Shown: positions 26,956 to 38,615 of the stretch, piece by piece
Position numbering within the stretch: position 1 is the first letter of the stretch
How the letters are laid out: each line of letters begins with the position of its first letter
From: Cristatella mucedo
Taxonomy: Eukaryota; Bryozoa; Phylactolaemata; Cristatellidae
Reading direction: 5' to 3'
DNA length: 64,000 nt
Assembly (NCBI GenBank): GCA_009760855.2
Contig: WPIO01000012.1
Location: 1,112,501-1,176,500 of the forward strand
Program-made: the position numbers and the translations under genes
Notes under the pieces: model-generated
What the model saw: the letters and a program-made list of their open reading frames with translations, nothing else
Database searches by the model: none
What the model was told of the DNA's origin: nothing

Positions 26956-27179
26956 GCGCCAGTGGGGTGAGAGAGCAGAGCTTAAGAGCGAGCCAGGAAG
27001 CGCTGGGACCAGAGGTGGGGATTCGGCTTAAAGAATTGGTCTGCGACCCGCGGGAGCGGCTGATTGATGTTGGCTGGCCTGTTAACCTCAGCCCTAACTC
27101 TGTCCAAAGAGAATCGTCTGGAACCTTTTCGGCATTCAAGCTGGACTGGTTTGCCCATCGGGTGGCTGAGCTACGGTAT

Positions 27180-28145
27180 TAATTCCTTACCATAATGGCC
27201 CACGGTGCCGGGCCCAATACCTTCTTGATTCGCATAGAAGTAAAAGTCTAGATTGTTCTTGGCAACCACATAGGCATAGGCAAGATGGAGAGTATAAACC
27301 GCGAAGAGATGAGGACCCAGCACGGAGCCCTGAGCTACCCTATTTTTCAGGTGTTCCTCGGATGATCTTAGCCCGTTCACATCAATACTCTGGAGTATCC
27401 CACTGAGATAGGACCCGAATCATTGCTATGCAGTGCCAGCGATGCCCAGGCGAGATGAGAGGCGCTCAAGAAGGACTTGGTGATCAACAGTGTCAAAAGC
27501 TGCCGAAAGATCGAGCGAAACAAGCAGAGATACCCTACCCATGTCTGCATTTCTAAGTGGGTCGTTTAACACCCGAAGCAGTGCTCACTCTGTGGAGTGA
27601 TTAGCTCTAAAACTAGACTGGAACTTAATAGCAAGGTTTGAAATTTCAATGCGAGTTGAGCTGGTCTGCCACGACACGTTCCCTTGTCTTTGGTAGGAAT
27701 TGTGGAAGGGAGTCTTGGCAGTAGTTTCTCAAGTTCTCTTGGTCTAGCGTCGCTTTCTTGAGTAGTGGCCTGACTACAGCCTTTTGAGAGGTTCTGGGAC
27801 ATGACCTCAGGCTATTGTTATATTAATGATTTTTAGTTATTTGTGGCAACAGCAGATCGATGCATTGTAGGAGCAGGACAGTAGCAATAGGGTCCAAAGA
27901 ACTAGTAGTTTTCTTTGATTGTGATATAAACTTCAGGACGGGGTCACTGGTGACTTATTTGAATGTAGTCATTGAGATGCTGCAAGGAATTCTGGGATAG
28001 CATCCTAGGGAGGATGCTGCCATCGCAGGGATGGACTCCCTGATTTTGTCTATCTTCAGGACAAAGAAGCTTCCAATGATGATAGTTTGGAAGGGGGACT
28101 GAGCAGCAGAGAAGAGGCAGTTATCATCGCAGGACAGTATCGATG
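27180..28145 (-). mobile_element. LINE-A RT-containing segment (3' half of a split copy)
   Basis: The minus strand encodes the RT linker (KIDKIRESIPAMAASS), the LKFISQSK...SLDPIAT region and motifs through GSVLGPHLFAVYTLHLA, with frameshifts. Its upstream EN half lies at 29660-29200, separated by a + strand LINE-A insertion. Confidence 0.8.
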
Positions 28146-28289
28146 TCAAGGGTCTTGATTTTTCGCGATTCACATATGGTTTTAAAGGAGGAGGAGGAGG
28201 GTGTTGTTTGGTTCAAGCACGAAGAGAGCAAGCCGATGACCAACACCAACAGTTTATTGTACGACACACGGAGTGACAAACAACTTTTT

Positions 28290-28985
28290 TCATCCCGTCT
28301 TGACTTCTGTAACTCACTGCCTGCTGGCCTACTGGCATGTGCAATCAGACGATTACAGATGGTGCAAAAACCACGCAGCTAGGTTTGTCTGTCGTGAGCG
28401 TTGCATTTGCCACATCAAACCACTTCTCGCCGACCTGCACTGGCTACCAGTCAAACAACGGATCGACTTCAAGGTTTTGTCGCTCAGTTTTAGGTCACTT
28501 CATTTTTTGGCTCCAGCCTATCTCTCAGATATACTCCCCCACCAAGCTAAGCATCATACCACCCGCTTTTCGGAATCCAACTGTCTACAAATACTTCGTA
28601 CAAAATCTCAAATCCTTTGGAGACCGTATATTTAGTTGGTATGCTCCCAAAGACTGGAACTCACTCCTGACTTGCGTCAGAACATCCCCTGACTTGACCA
28701 CATTTAAAAAGAACTTAAAAACACACCAATTTAGGACAGCATTTAGTGGGTCCCAGTGACTCGTCCTTCATATGCTTACGCGTGCTGACACTGCGCATGC
28801 TTCAACTAACCACATTTGCATGCTGACCCGGTGCATGTCACCCCTAATCATGTTATTCATGTTTATCAAGCATGATATTACTCACCATTCAATCGCGCTT
28901 CCCTTTGCAGCAAAGTGCATGTGAAGCGCCTAGAAAGAGTTATGAGTTCTCTGAGGGCGCTTTATCAAGTGGATTATTATTATTA
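28290..28985 (+). mobile_element. LINE-A 3' fragment nested in an opposite LINE-A
   Basis: + strand RT C-terminus (VTHCLLAYWHVQSDDYRW, HIKPLLADLHWLPVKQRIDF, FRSLHFLAPAYLSDILP) then the 3' hairpin and ATT tail at 28915-28985. Frameshifted. Confidence 0.85.
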
Positions 28986-29204
28986 TTTCGCCCCTTTCTC
29001 CCACTCGAGGCCCCTCTCCTCGATCATGGCTGTGCACCCGCCAACCCCGATGATTCATCCGAGGCGGACCGCAGCTGCGCACCGGCCACCCTGATTTTGA
29101 ATCTGCCATCTGTTTTCCAGGGGGTTACCGGTCTGCGTCCACTCCACATCAGAGGTTAACCACAGCTGTGCACCGGCCCATCTCCATGAGGCTCCCAAAC
29201 CTGT

Positions 29205-29660
29205 TCACCAGTGGTTTAGCAGAGGAGCAGTCCAGGTCTGCATATAATGAAACCACAGAGGGCACACATTGTAGACTGAATGAGATCTGCATGCGATCAG
29301 ATAATCAGGATTTAGAAATAATTGGTGATGACAAATTGCAGTTGTATGAGAAAAGTTGGCCGAGTGTGTAACCTTCGATGTGAGTAGGGCCATGCACATG
29401 AGCCACAAGAGACAATGAGTCGGTCAATGCACGAAATCCAGTGTTGAAGGCGTTAGATAAGTTATCGAAGTGAACACTGAAATCGCCCATAGTGAGGAAG
29501 GATCATTTCTTGCACATAGAATCGAAATGAGATCAGAGAAATCTGAGATAGAGGAGGTTTTTGTACCTGGTGGGCAATAGTCTACTGCCATCATCGGTAG
29601 GTTGCTGTCGAGAGAAGTCGCCGTACTGGTTTTGGCCAGTGGTGATAAGTGCACTTCCCG
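29205..29660 (-). mobile_element. LINE-A endonuclease domain remnant
   Basis: Minus strand encodes apurinic-endonuclease-like motifs in broken frames: YCPPGTKTSSISDFSDLIS, GDFSVHFDNLSNAFNTGFR (the GDFN-like motif) and LVAHVHGPTHIEGYTL. Confidence 0.75.
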
Positions 29661-29790
29661 ATCGAGGTCAAAGTAAATGTATTTGATGATTGAGGTCGTG
29701 GGCTTGAGCCCTGCCGCACAAATGAAGTGCAGCGGGAGAGATTTATTTCCCTTAGGGTGGCATAGGAATGTATAATATTTGCTATCGGGT
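29660..29790 (+). mobile_element. SINE-1 copy, degenerate
   Basis: AAGTGCACTTCCCGATCGAG, GAGGTCGTGGGCTTGAGCCC and a tail with GGGAGAGATTTATTTCCCTT. A parallel copy at 34710-34845 continues into the same downstream LINE-B remnant. Confidence 0.65.
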
Positions 29791-29865
29791 ATCGGTTATT
29801 TTATTATTATGTAAGAAATCCCAAATGTTTTGTGATTGTTTTTGTGTCATTGTGAAATTGTGGAG

Positions 29866-30305
29866 GTCTACTAGAACTGCAAATGTACATATGTTCAGAA
29901 AATGTGTGCCCTCCGGCCCAGCTAGAAGAATAAATTAGCCCTTCATTTCTCATTCCTTTAAAGACTGCTGGCAACATAAAGCTTTAGTTTTGAGGGCCCT
30001 AGACCGTGGAACCAATGACCCCATGCTCATGCAACGATGAAAACAAACGTTCCACTGCTAGCCTATTTAATCACTAAATAGTCGTAAATATATGTTTTCC
30101 ACTAGGCCAGTCATTAAATCGAAGATTCAAATCCAAGAAAACCACAAGTCACCATTACTAGGGTACAACGGCTGGTTTAACCTAGGTATAAGATGACCGC
30201 ACTTTAACCCACGACCCATGTCGCGGGTTGGAGTCCCAGCACAGGCAATTTTCTACTGGCTACTAAGTTAGAATTGATTGCTGGTACGGCTTTTCGGTGA
30301 ACCCT
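29866..30305 (+). mobile_element. LINE-B remnant plus SINE-2, second copy
   Basis: Colinear with 19990-20420: AGCTAGAAGAATAAATTAGC, GTTCCACTGCTAGCCTATTT and ACAAGTCACCATTACTAGGG, then SINE-2 with GCGGGTTGGAGTCCCAGC. The shared junction points to duplication of a composite unit. Confidence 0.7.
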
Positions 30306-30366
30306 GAAACTACAGCGGTCGCTAGTCCCTTGGACCAAACGCGTCAAGCAGTGAGAGGCTCCTCCT

Positions 30367-30834
30367 TTGCAAACTAGTGGAGGGGGCAGCTTCCTCCTCT
30401 CTTTTCGCATCCCGAACTTCCGGTGTAGGCCGAGGCTTAAGCTCCGCGGAGCGATAAAAACGACTTTGCCTGATAAGGGAACAGTGAATGACTATGTGCG
30501 CTTGAGTATTGCAAGAGTGACAATGCTAAATGGGTTAGAATCCACAAGTTTACTTGAATGCAAAGTAAATTTCTCCGATGAAAAACAAAAGCCCTCTTAT
30601 TTCCACGCTTTGATATACAGGACCAAGTCGATCGATCAAAGGCCAATTACTCTACCCCACTCACAATTGAATCTGGACAGGGTGCTTAGCATATATCAAA
30701 AACAAAAACATATAGCATTCAGCAGGAATAATTTTCCATATATTTGTGAGACTCTGAATTTACTCAAAGACTATTCAAATTTTTCTGACAATTCTTTAAC
30801 CGATAAATCGACGGTTTCTTTCACCTGCCTCTGA
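30367..30834 (+). other. 155-codon open frame, unrecognised
   Basis: An open frame longer than most in this stretch. It includes LKLRGAIKTTLPDKGTVNDY and DYVRLSIARVTMLNGLE and is low in simple repeats. I recognise no family, and it has no obvious splice context. It sits between SINE-2 and LINE pieces, so it may be an old element ORF. Confidence 0.2.
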
Positions 30835-31019
30835 AATTCAATGTAGTTCGTTATTAGCAGCTCTGCTGCAACAGCGTTCGCCGGACTGTCTGGATTGGGC
30901 TCAATCAGCAACGACTACAACGAGAAGGTGCGAGCTATTGATTGCCGCTCACGCTTGATCAGCTACACTGCTCTTTGACAAGCGCATGCCAAACCATATT
31001 TAGCTCACCTGAATCGATA

Positions 31020-31300
31020 GAAGAATGGTTCGGATATCCATGGAAGGTATGTACTTAGTGCTCAAGACGTCAAGACATATTGAACCATCCATGTACACTA
31101 TAAGGCAAGGAGCCGTCAGGTAATGCACGTGCCTTTTCGGTAACTACTTTAACTTTGAAGGCGAAACTTACAGTTTGGATGGAACATCTTTGACAAAAAC
31201 TTTATTATCGGCGGCTTGTTGGGATATTCCTCCGTGAACTTCAATTCCAATGTGAAGACGCCTCCTTCGTAAGCGCTATCTTTCGGTCTGGAAACGAAGG
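31020..31300 (+). repeat. Divergent copy of the 26440-26960 repeat
   Basis: Shares GCTCAAGACGTCAAG, AGGAGCCGTCAGGTAATGC, GAAGGCGAAACTTACAGTTT and TTTATTATCGGCGGCTTG with 26470-26660. Followed by LINE EN-like sequence, so it may be a LINE 5' region. Confidence 0.7.
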
Positions 31301-31830
31301 GTTCGGAACGTGGGCCTTGCTACGATTTTCCCACAAATTGTTGCTTGCAAAATACCGACATGTTTTCGTACTCACCCTAGAATGTGTGCGTCCCATACAA
31401 ACAAATTGGCTTCATCTCTAGGGCCTGCTATGATCTCTTCAGGGAGGTCTTTAGAGCAACTAAAACAAAATGAGACTTTAATAATAGTGTCACGACAAGA
31501 CCTGGTACTTTCCCAGGAGCTTCGCATGAGGCTGTGCATTGACATTAGACTGCATCCAGAGACCGCGATTTGGCTACAACGTACGCAGCCTGACGTTGCG
31601 CTGCCGCTGCCGCAAGCCACGCCCTCGTATCGGAGTTGTAGCTCGTGTTGCCAGCATAAGGTGCTCGGGGCACACTCTCCAAGTTATTAGAGCACAGCGA
31701 TCGTCGCTTACTTTATCTTCTCTTTCAGAATTCTATTCGTACGAGCGTCCATTATTCTGCAGCGAGCAATACTTGATTGGTCTACTCTTTGACTCCTTAC
31801 TGACAGCGAATCTAGCAGCATAGCTCATAT
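31300..31830 (+). mobile_element. Possible LINE endonuclease-region remnant
   Basis: Broken + strand frames show features resembling the EN segment of L2/Jockey-like elements (RPRPRIGVVARVAS, LTLSSLSEFYSYE). Weak, and the assignment rests on pattern only. Confidence 0.35.
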
Positions 31831-32059
31831 AGTGGTATAACGATTGCTGCACGTCACAATCGGCATGACAGCTTGACTTTGGGAAGCGATCATTATAATG
31901 ACGTTTGAATGGCAAAGCTGAATAGACGACAGACCTATTATTATCTCATGGGTGTAAGAGTCTGCATCGATGGATGACGGCAGCCTAGAGTCAACTGGAC
32001 GCACCGAAACGGTTATGCTTGTTGTCACTGAGCATGCTACCACTAGATATTCGACCATT

Positions 32060-32150
32060 CTTCCTTTGCAACATATTAAAGTGCCTAGAAAGAGATTTGG
32101 TTCCCTTAGGACGCGCAATGCAAATGTATTATTTTTATTCGTATTAATGA
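32060..32150 (+). mobile_element. LINE-A 3' tail, worn
   Basis: AAAGTGCCTAGAAAGAGATT, TTCCCTTAGGACGCGCAATG and an ATT-rich end. The hairpin is still recognisable. Confidence 0.65.
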
Positions 32151-33304
32151 ACATCGCAGAAACGAAATACGCTGCGATTGGCTAGGAATGTCACGTTAGC
32201 ATGAGGCTGGAATCCAGTCGATCACCGACTTACGACGATTCGAATTGCAGAAAATCCGAGATACTTGCTCAGCCACTGTGGCGCAAGAAATTGAAATATC
32301 AAAATTGATCCCAGAAACTGGTAAAATGCGCGAGGTCAGTTGATTAGAGCAACGCCTCCATCAGTAGTGAGGGCACGATGTCCGACAGCTATGCACCGTG
32401 GGTACTGAGGGCTCACTTGCGGGTGTGACTTGCTGGAGGTAAGAAGTGTTCAGACTGACTCGTGCGTTCTCGTATTTTGTGTTTTTATTTTAGCGTTCTC
32501 TTATTTTTTTTTACTATTATTTACTTTTTTTATTAGATATTACGAATATTTTGAGACGGCTGACAGACGCAAAAGTAGAATCTCGCCTGCTGGCGGAGAA
32601 AAGAAGAAGAGGTGAGCAATTTCTCGCGAGGAGAAATTAAGCATCGTACGGAAAAGGCTCCGTAGAAAAAAACATCGTGACTTTGAGTGATACCTTGGAT
32701 TTAAAAAGCAAATTAATAATTATCTCGCCTGATGTCGTGAAATCTTCCAAGAAAGGAAAACGAGAAAAAATGGCAAAGCTCGCTTCCGTCACTCAAAATA
32801 AAGACGAGTGAACCTCAGTAATTCACAACTAAAGAACTGATCAGCTATCTGTCTGTCACGTGAGGTTAGAGAAAAAGGAAAAACTGTGGATCTTGTCAGC
32901 CATAAAATGGAATGCAGACATTGGTAGAGTATCTCTGCTTGTTTTGCTCAATCTTTAGGCAGCTTTTGATACTATCAATCACCAAGTCCTTCTTAAGCGC
33001 CTCTCAACTCGCCTGGGCATCACTGGCACTGCTCTGCAATGATTCAGGTCCTATCTCAGTAGGAGACTCCCGAGTATCGATGTGAATGGATAAAGATCAT
33101 CCAAGGTGCCTTAGTAATATAGGGCACCGTGCTTGGTCCGGTTCTTTTCACAGTTTATACTTTCCATCTTGCCGATGTGATTGCCAAGCATAATCTAGGC
33201 TTTCACTTCTATGCGGATGACAGTTGTACCTTTGCTTATATCCCTGACGGCCTTCGAGCACGTCGAATTCACTTAACTCCCTTGCTGCATGTATTGTTGA
33301 CATC

Positions 33305-33475
33305 CCGTGATGGCACACTAGGTAAGGCGGTTGCTTTCACGGCCTCGGTCCCGAGGTCGTGGGTTCGATTCCTGTGGTGGGCGATCCTTTATCGCCGCTG
33401 CAAGCGGTGGTGATAGCCGTAAAGGCTCTTCTGTCGCTATACAAAAAGAGGCTGTTTAATCAGCTATGATTTTAT
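33305..33475 (+). mobile_element. SINE-2 copy, best preserved
   Basis: AGGTAAGGCGGTTGCTTTCA (A-box region), GAGGTCGTGGGTTCGATTCC (near-consensus B box), GTGGTGGGCGATCCTTTATC, CCGCTGCAAGCGGTGGTGAT, GGCTCTTCTGTCGCTATACA and AAGAGGCTGTTTAATCAGCT. Inserted in LINE-A. Confidence 0.85.
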
Positions 33476-34418
33476 TTATTTATCCGCACATGGATGGCTG
33501 AAAATTTCCTTAAATTGAATGATGATAAAATTAACTTACTGGTTATCGGCAAACCAAGTGTGATTCGGAAATTGGAAAGCCTAACGCTCAAAATCGTCTC
33601 TGCCAGCATATCTCCTGTTGAATCTGCATGAAATCTAGGCGTCATGTTCCAAAGTGACCTTTCGTTAGACGACCTCATCAGCTCCACAATCAAGTCTGCT
33701 TACTTTCAGCTACATAACATTGATACAATTCGGGCATGTTTGTTTAGGGATACCACATCTATATTGGTCCATGCATTTGCGGCATCCTGTCTTGACTTTT
33801 GTAACTCATTGCTCGCTGGCCTACTTCCATGTGCAATCAGGCGCTTACAGGTGGTGCAAAACTCTGCACCTAGGCTTGTCTGTCGTGAGCGCGGAAGTTG
33901 CCACATCATATCATTTCTCGCCGACCAGCACCGGCTATCAGTCAAGCAACCATCGACTTCAAGGTTTTGTCACTCAATTTTAGGTCACTTCATTCTTTGA
34001 CTCCAGATTACCTACTACATCTACTCCCCATTAGGCTAGGCATCATACCACCTGTGTTTTCGACTTAACTTGTTTAGCTATACCTAGTACGAACCTCGAA
34101 TCTTTTAGATACCTCGCCTTTAGTTCGTATGCTCTAAAAGCCTGAAACCCACTTCCAACTGGCGTTACGACATTCCCTGACCTGACCACATTTAAAAAGC
34201 CTAAAAACGCATCTATTTATCACAGCATTTCGCGGGATCATGTGATTCGTCCTTTTCGTACTTGTGCGTGCTGACATTATGCCTGCTGCCAGTAACTTAA
34301 TTTGCATGCTTTTCCTTCGCATGTCACCTCTAGCCATTTTATGCTCGTTTTCATTGAGCGTGCTACTATTAACCGTTAGGTCGTGCTTTCTTTGTAGCCA
34401 ATTGTTAAGTACATAGAG

Positions 34419-34420
<2 letters not shown>

Positions 34421-34452
<32 letters not shown>
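34421..34452. repeat. (GA)n microsatellite
   Basis: GA run expanded from the AGAGA arm of the LINE-A 3' hairpin at 34400-34470. Confidence 0.95.
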
Positions 34453-34454
<2 letters not shown>

Positions 34455-34699
34455 AGTTCTCTGAGGGCGCTAAAGAAATGTATTATATTTAATATTTTTG
34501 TTATTACTTGAATAGATACAAGAATAGATCGAAGGCGTCCGGTTTGTCCTCAAAGACATCTAGGTGAATTGAGTCGTCTGCAGCAACTACAATGAAGTGC
34601 TGTTAAGTAAGAAGTATTCAATCTCAGTTATCGCCCCAAAAATGTCGGATCGTTTAGATACTTTTTATGACTTCTGGTTATGAATTGATTGCCGTGCTG

Positions 34700-34850
34700 G
34701 TTTGAGCTAGTAGTGAAAGTGCTCACCCCGACCGAGGTCAATGTGAACGTATTTGATGATTGAGGTTGTGGGCTCAAGCCTTGTGGCACATATGAAGTGA
34801 ACGGAGAGGGATTGAGTTCGTTTAGGTTGCTATACGAATGATTATATTTT
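34700..34850 (+). mobile_element. SINE-1 copy, degenerate
   Basis: AAGTGCTCACCCCGACCGAG, GAGGTTGTGGGCTCAAGCC and GGAGAGGGATTGAGTTCG. Then, as at 29790-29950, TATCGGTTATTTTATTA and a LINE-B remnant up to 35005. Confidence 0.65.
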
Positions 34851-35004
34851 GTATCGGTTATCGGTTATTTTATTAATATGTAAGCAAGCCCAAATGTTTT
34901 CAATGTTGTGAAATTGTCGAGGACTAGTAGAACTGCAAATGTACGTTCAGCAAACTTGTGTCTTCGGGCCCAGCTAGAAGAATAAATTAGCCCTAAATTT
35001 CTCT

Positions 35005-35720
35005 TTTAATTCGTCAATGCACAGCCACAATGTAATGTGTTTCTGTCTGTAACTCCACAAAGACCACGTGGGTGTTCAGTGGGAGAGTTTGTTATAGCGC
35101 ACTCACAGCCTAAGCGGCTTTCGGTACGCATTCGGTAGCCGACAGACTTCATCTCATGCAAGCAACAAAGAGAAAGTGGAAAGCATAGCAGAGTCGGGAT
35201 AGCAGTCGAGGTAGTGAGTAGCATGGAAGTGGCAGCTCAGAACCACTAAAAAAGATGAGCCATAGTCGGAAGGAGGAGAGCAGTTGTCGTTGCGTAGGAA
35301 TCGTGGAATCGAGTTCAACAGTCTAGGATCTGCTGAGCTACAGCTTCTGTCGCCAACGATCTATAAGCGGAGGAATGGAACAGCTAATTCCTAATGTCCA
35401 TACAGGACCTGATGGCACGAGGATGCTGAAACTGGTGCAGCAGTTCAGCTAGGTATGGAGAAGCCAATCCGCGGCCTTGGCCTTGTGAGTCAGAGTAAGA
35501 ACTTTGCTCTGTATCCGTTTATCAACCGGCAGCCATCCTAGGTCTTTTAGCAAAGGAGACACGTGATATCTAATCTCTGGGATTTGCAAACAAGCCTTAC
35601 AGCCATATTTATAACCATCTGTAGTGGCCTAGTTGCTCTTTCCGGTAGCCCAGCCAACAGGGAATTACTATAATCAAGCCGAGTCAGAACTAAGAAACTA
35701 GTTAAAAATTTGAATAAAAT
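35005..35720 (-). mobile_element. LINE-B 3' fragment
   Basis: Minus strand ends in CACATTACATTGTGGC-type sequence and encodes RT C-terminal residues (LTRLDYSNSLLAGLPERATR). Homologous to 46880-47270 and, in + orientation, 61860-62480. Confidence 0.75.
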
Positions 35721-35759
35721 TAAATTTAAATTTCCAATTTCTGTGCAATTGCCCAAGCG

Positions 35760-37140
35760 CGTTTTCATGCCATGTCCTCAAATGGCCCGGGCCGCTGTAC
35801 ACTTTCCAGTGACGATACAGCTGCTATAGCCACATTAGGCGTCGCGAAACTGGTTTTCATTCCATATCATGGAAAACAGCATTCCGAATTCATATTTAAA
35901 ATTGCATGCCATTCCGCATGGCGTTTTAAGCTACGGTCTCAAATAGCCCGTACCAGCCAGCCTCCAACATATTTCAACTGTGAAACAAAGCCATTTTTCC
36001 AATAAGCCTTAGGGTACTGCTGTTTTGGTTTTATGCTACAGAAAACAGTTTTTCTAGGTGTACTTGCTTAATTCCTTGACATGATTCATGCCCGCTCTAA
36101 TACCGTGACTTCCAATTGCGCGGACCAACCAGCTTTCCTGAATATTCAAACTGCAATGCGTTTGCCATTTCCATAATTAGCTTTGCATAACTATGGCTCT
36201 TATGCCAAATTATAGGAAAAGGTGTTTCAGATTTACCTACCAATTATCATGACATTGGGTAGGTGTGTTCTAATACTATGGCCTCCAATGACCTGGGACA
36301 TCAAAGGCCATAGCATTATAACGCGTCAGTGTAATTGCATATAATTTGCTGGGTAAACCCGGAATATTTTTTCCGCAATACTCAATCAAAACCGCAGTTT
36401 CTTGAAGCTTATTATTGGTATAGTAGCTGTATCGCGGTTCGAAAATGCAAAGCGTACCGGGCCATTGGAGGTCATTTCATGAAAATGGACATTCACTATG
36501 CAACGAAATTTGATCATTAAACCGAGACACGCTATTTTCTTTACTATGGAATCAAAACTGCAGTTGTGCAACGCGTATTGTGGAAGCGACAGCTGTATCG
36601 CAGTTCGATGATGTTCGATGAAGTTCGATTATTACGATTATGGAGGCTGGCTGGCCTTCTCCATTGGAGGCCATAGCATGAGAACGCCCATGCACTACAC
36701 CATGAAATTTGGTTGATATATCCTGAAAACCTTAGTTGCATGATCATTATCATAAAAATGGCAGCTGTATTGCAGCATGACGATTAATATCAGCCATTTG
36801 AACCGAGTCATCAGAGGCATTAGCATGAGAATGTGAAAACATAATCGCGTGAAATTTAGTGGGCAAACCTAAGAAACTATTCTCAATCATTTGAAATAAA
36901 AACCGCAGTTTCGCGAACTTTCTTGTGGAGTGGCAGCTATATCGCCGTTTAAATATGTAAACAGGGTGGCTAGCCCGAGCTATTGGAGATCGTAGCACGA
37001 TAACGTACCGGCACAATAGCATAAAATTTGGTAGGTAAACCTATTCTGTATAATTTGGAACCAAACTGCCGTTTTCTGACGTTTGTTGTGGAAATGACAC
37101 CTATGTCGCAGTATACTGCAGTTGTGGGACCCATACTCCA
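35760..37140. repeat. Degenerate ~170 bp satellite in two inverted arms
   Basis: Right arm units are marked by AAACCGCAGTTTC-like starts near 36388, 36547, 36725, 36898 and 37062 (spacing about 159-178), each followed by GGCAGCTGTATCGCAGTT-like and CCATTGGAGGCCATAGCATG-like blocks. The left arm (35760-36300) carries the same blocks reverse-complemented (GATACAGCTGCTATAGCC, TCGCGAAACTGGTTTT, TCCAATG). The axis is near 36330. No coding sense. Confidence 0.8.
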
Positions 37141-37489
37141 ATGTAGCAGAGCTCTAAAGCAATCAAGGGCACACTTACGTTACTATGGCAATTCCTTGTC
37201 GTAAGCACAAACATTCTATTCGATGGCTCCTGAGGGCCTCCTCTGCATTGCACCAGCTGTGGTGTAAAACTCGATAGTTCAATGACCCAAGTATAACAGA
37301 CTTACTATTACTTGTATAATCGTAACTCAATGGCAACACTAGAAAAAATTATGCTTATTTTGGATTTTTCGCCGACATTTGACTTTTTTCGAAGATATGG
37401 CTTAGATTCTGCCTCCCCGTCACGGATTCTGTCTGCAACTAGTCCTAAATTTGCTAAATAGCCTAAATATTCATTTAGCCGCGTCTTTC

Positions 37490-37660
37490 CTCTGTCTCTC
37501 TCCATCTCTCTCTCTCCATCTCACTTTCTCTCTTTCTGGATCTCTCTCTCTCTCTCTCCCTCTGTCTCTCTTCATCTCTCTCTCCATCTGTCTCTCTTAA
37601 TCTCTCTCACTTTCTCTCTTTTTGGATCTCTCTCTCTCTCTCTCCCTCCGTCTCTCTTCA

Positions 37661-37714
<54 letters not shown>

Positions 37715-37757
37715 CCTCTCTTAATCTCTGTGTGTGTCTCTCTCTCCATCTCTCTCA

Positions 37758-37808
<51 letters not shown>
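37490..37808. repeat. (CT)n pyrimidine tract
   Basis: Over 300 bases of interrupted CTCTCT with CCATCT and TTTCTC variants. The Leu/Ser frames are artefacts. Confidence 0.98.
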
Positions 37809-37811
<3 letters not shown>

Positions 37812-38059
37812 TGTTGTCGCTTCACTAGCCCAGCACATTCTCTCTCCATCATTCTCGCTTGCTCGTTGTCGCTTCCCTAGCCCGGCAGAGCAGAACGGCC
37901 GAACGAATGCCTGCAATAAGCTACAATACAAGCCCCCATGTGCAGTTTTAGTGGACCTACTACGTCTGCCGCCGGTCAATAATAATTATATTTTCTAAAC
38001 CATAGTACCGCTTAGCAACAAAATCGGCTTAAGCAATGTTGCACCCAAAGCATATAGCC

Positions 38060-38470
38060 ACTCAGTCGTTCCAATTACATTGGGTGCTAGTTCTCTGGTC
38101 TGTCGTCAAGGGCTTAGCTGCAGTAATCGCACTACTTCTATCTGAGCTGCACTAGCACCCTACCGGGCATCGAATCGACTGTAGCATTCTCTTTTCATGA
38201 ATAGAGGTCGCTAAACTCGCATGCACCTGCGGGCCTATTCAACCTCCATATTCCCTTCGTGTTGCTCTAGAACCACCAGCTTAACCCTCCTTTCCTCGAA
38301 CTAAATTGAAATCTTCTGTTGATCAGGGGTTCAGTTAGTATCAACTGAAAGTTCGGAACTCTTGACTTCTGTCACCATTTCCGTTGACTTTGCATGATTT
38401 ACCTCTCAGCTAAAAAAGCACATGTTCTGCTCAGCTTTCTCTGCGTCCATGAAACTTCTCTCTTTTTATT
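38060..38470 (+). mobile_element. LINE-C RT 3' fragment
   Basis: Colinear with 8600-9010: CTGGTCTGTCGTCAA, ACTAAATTGAAATCTTCTG, GTCACCATTTCCGTTGAC and CACATGTTCTGCTCAGCTTT. Dead copy downstream of UBE3A. Confidence 0.7.
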
Positions 38471-38511
38471 TCTCTGCGCTTGTGTGCTCAACTGTACACA
38501 GTGGAGTGTAC

Positions 38512-38615
38512 GCCCTGGTTAGGTCCAGAGGGTAAGGTGCTAGCCATTGACGAACGACGTCATGGGCTCGAGCCGTGGCATGTGTGAGGCGCCTGGATAG
38601 AGATTAAAGGGAATC
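38512..38615 (+). mobile_element. SINE-1 copy
   Basis: CCAGAGGGTAAGGTGCTAGC, TCATGGGCTCGAGCCGTGG and AGGCGCCTGGATAGAGATTA. The tail is truncated after one hairpin arm. Confidence 0.7.

Larger units (their letters stand above)
32930..34490 (+). mobile_element. LINE-A RT and 3' end with SINE-2 insertion
   Basis: + strand RT motifs in broken frames: AAFDTINHQVLLKRLSTRLG, a start of the Y-A-D-D box (FHFYADDS), then MAENFLKLNDDKINLLVIG and FQSDLSLDDLISSTIKSAYF. It ends at about 34490 with a GA run and the ATT tail. SINE-2 (33305-33475) interrupts it just after the catalytic box. Confidence 0.85.
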
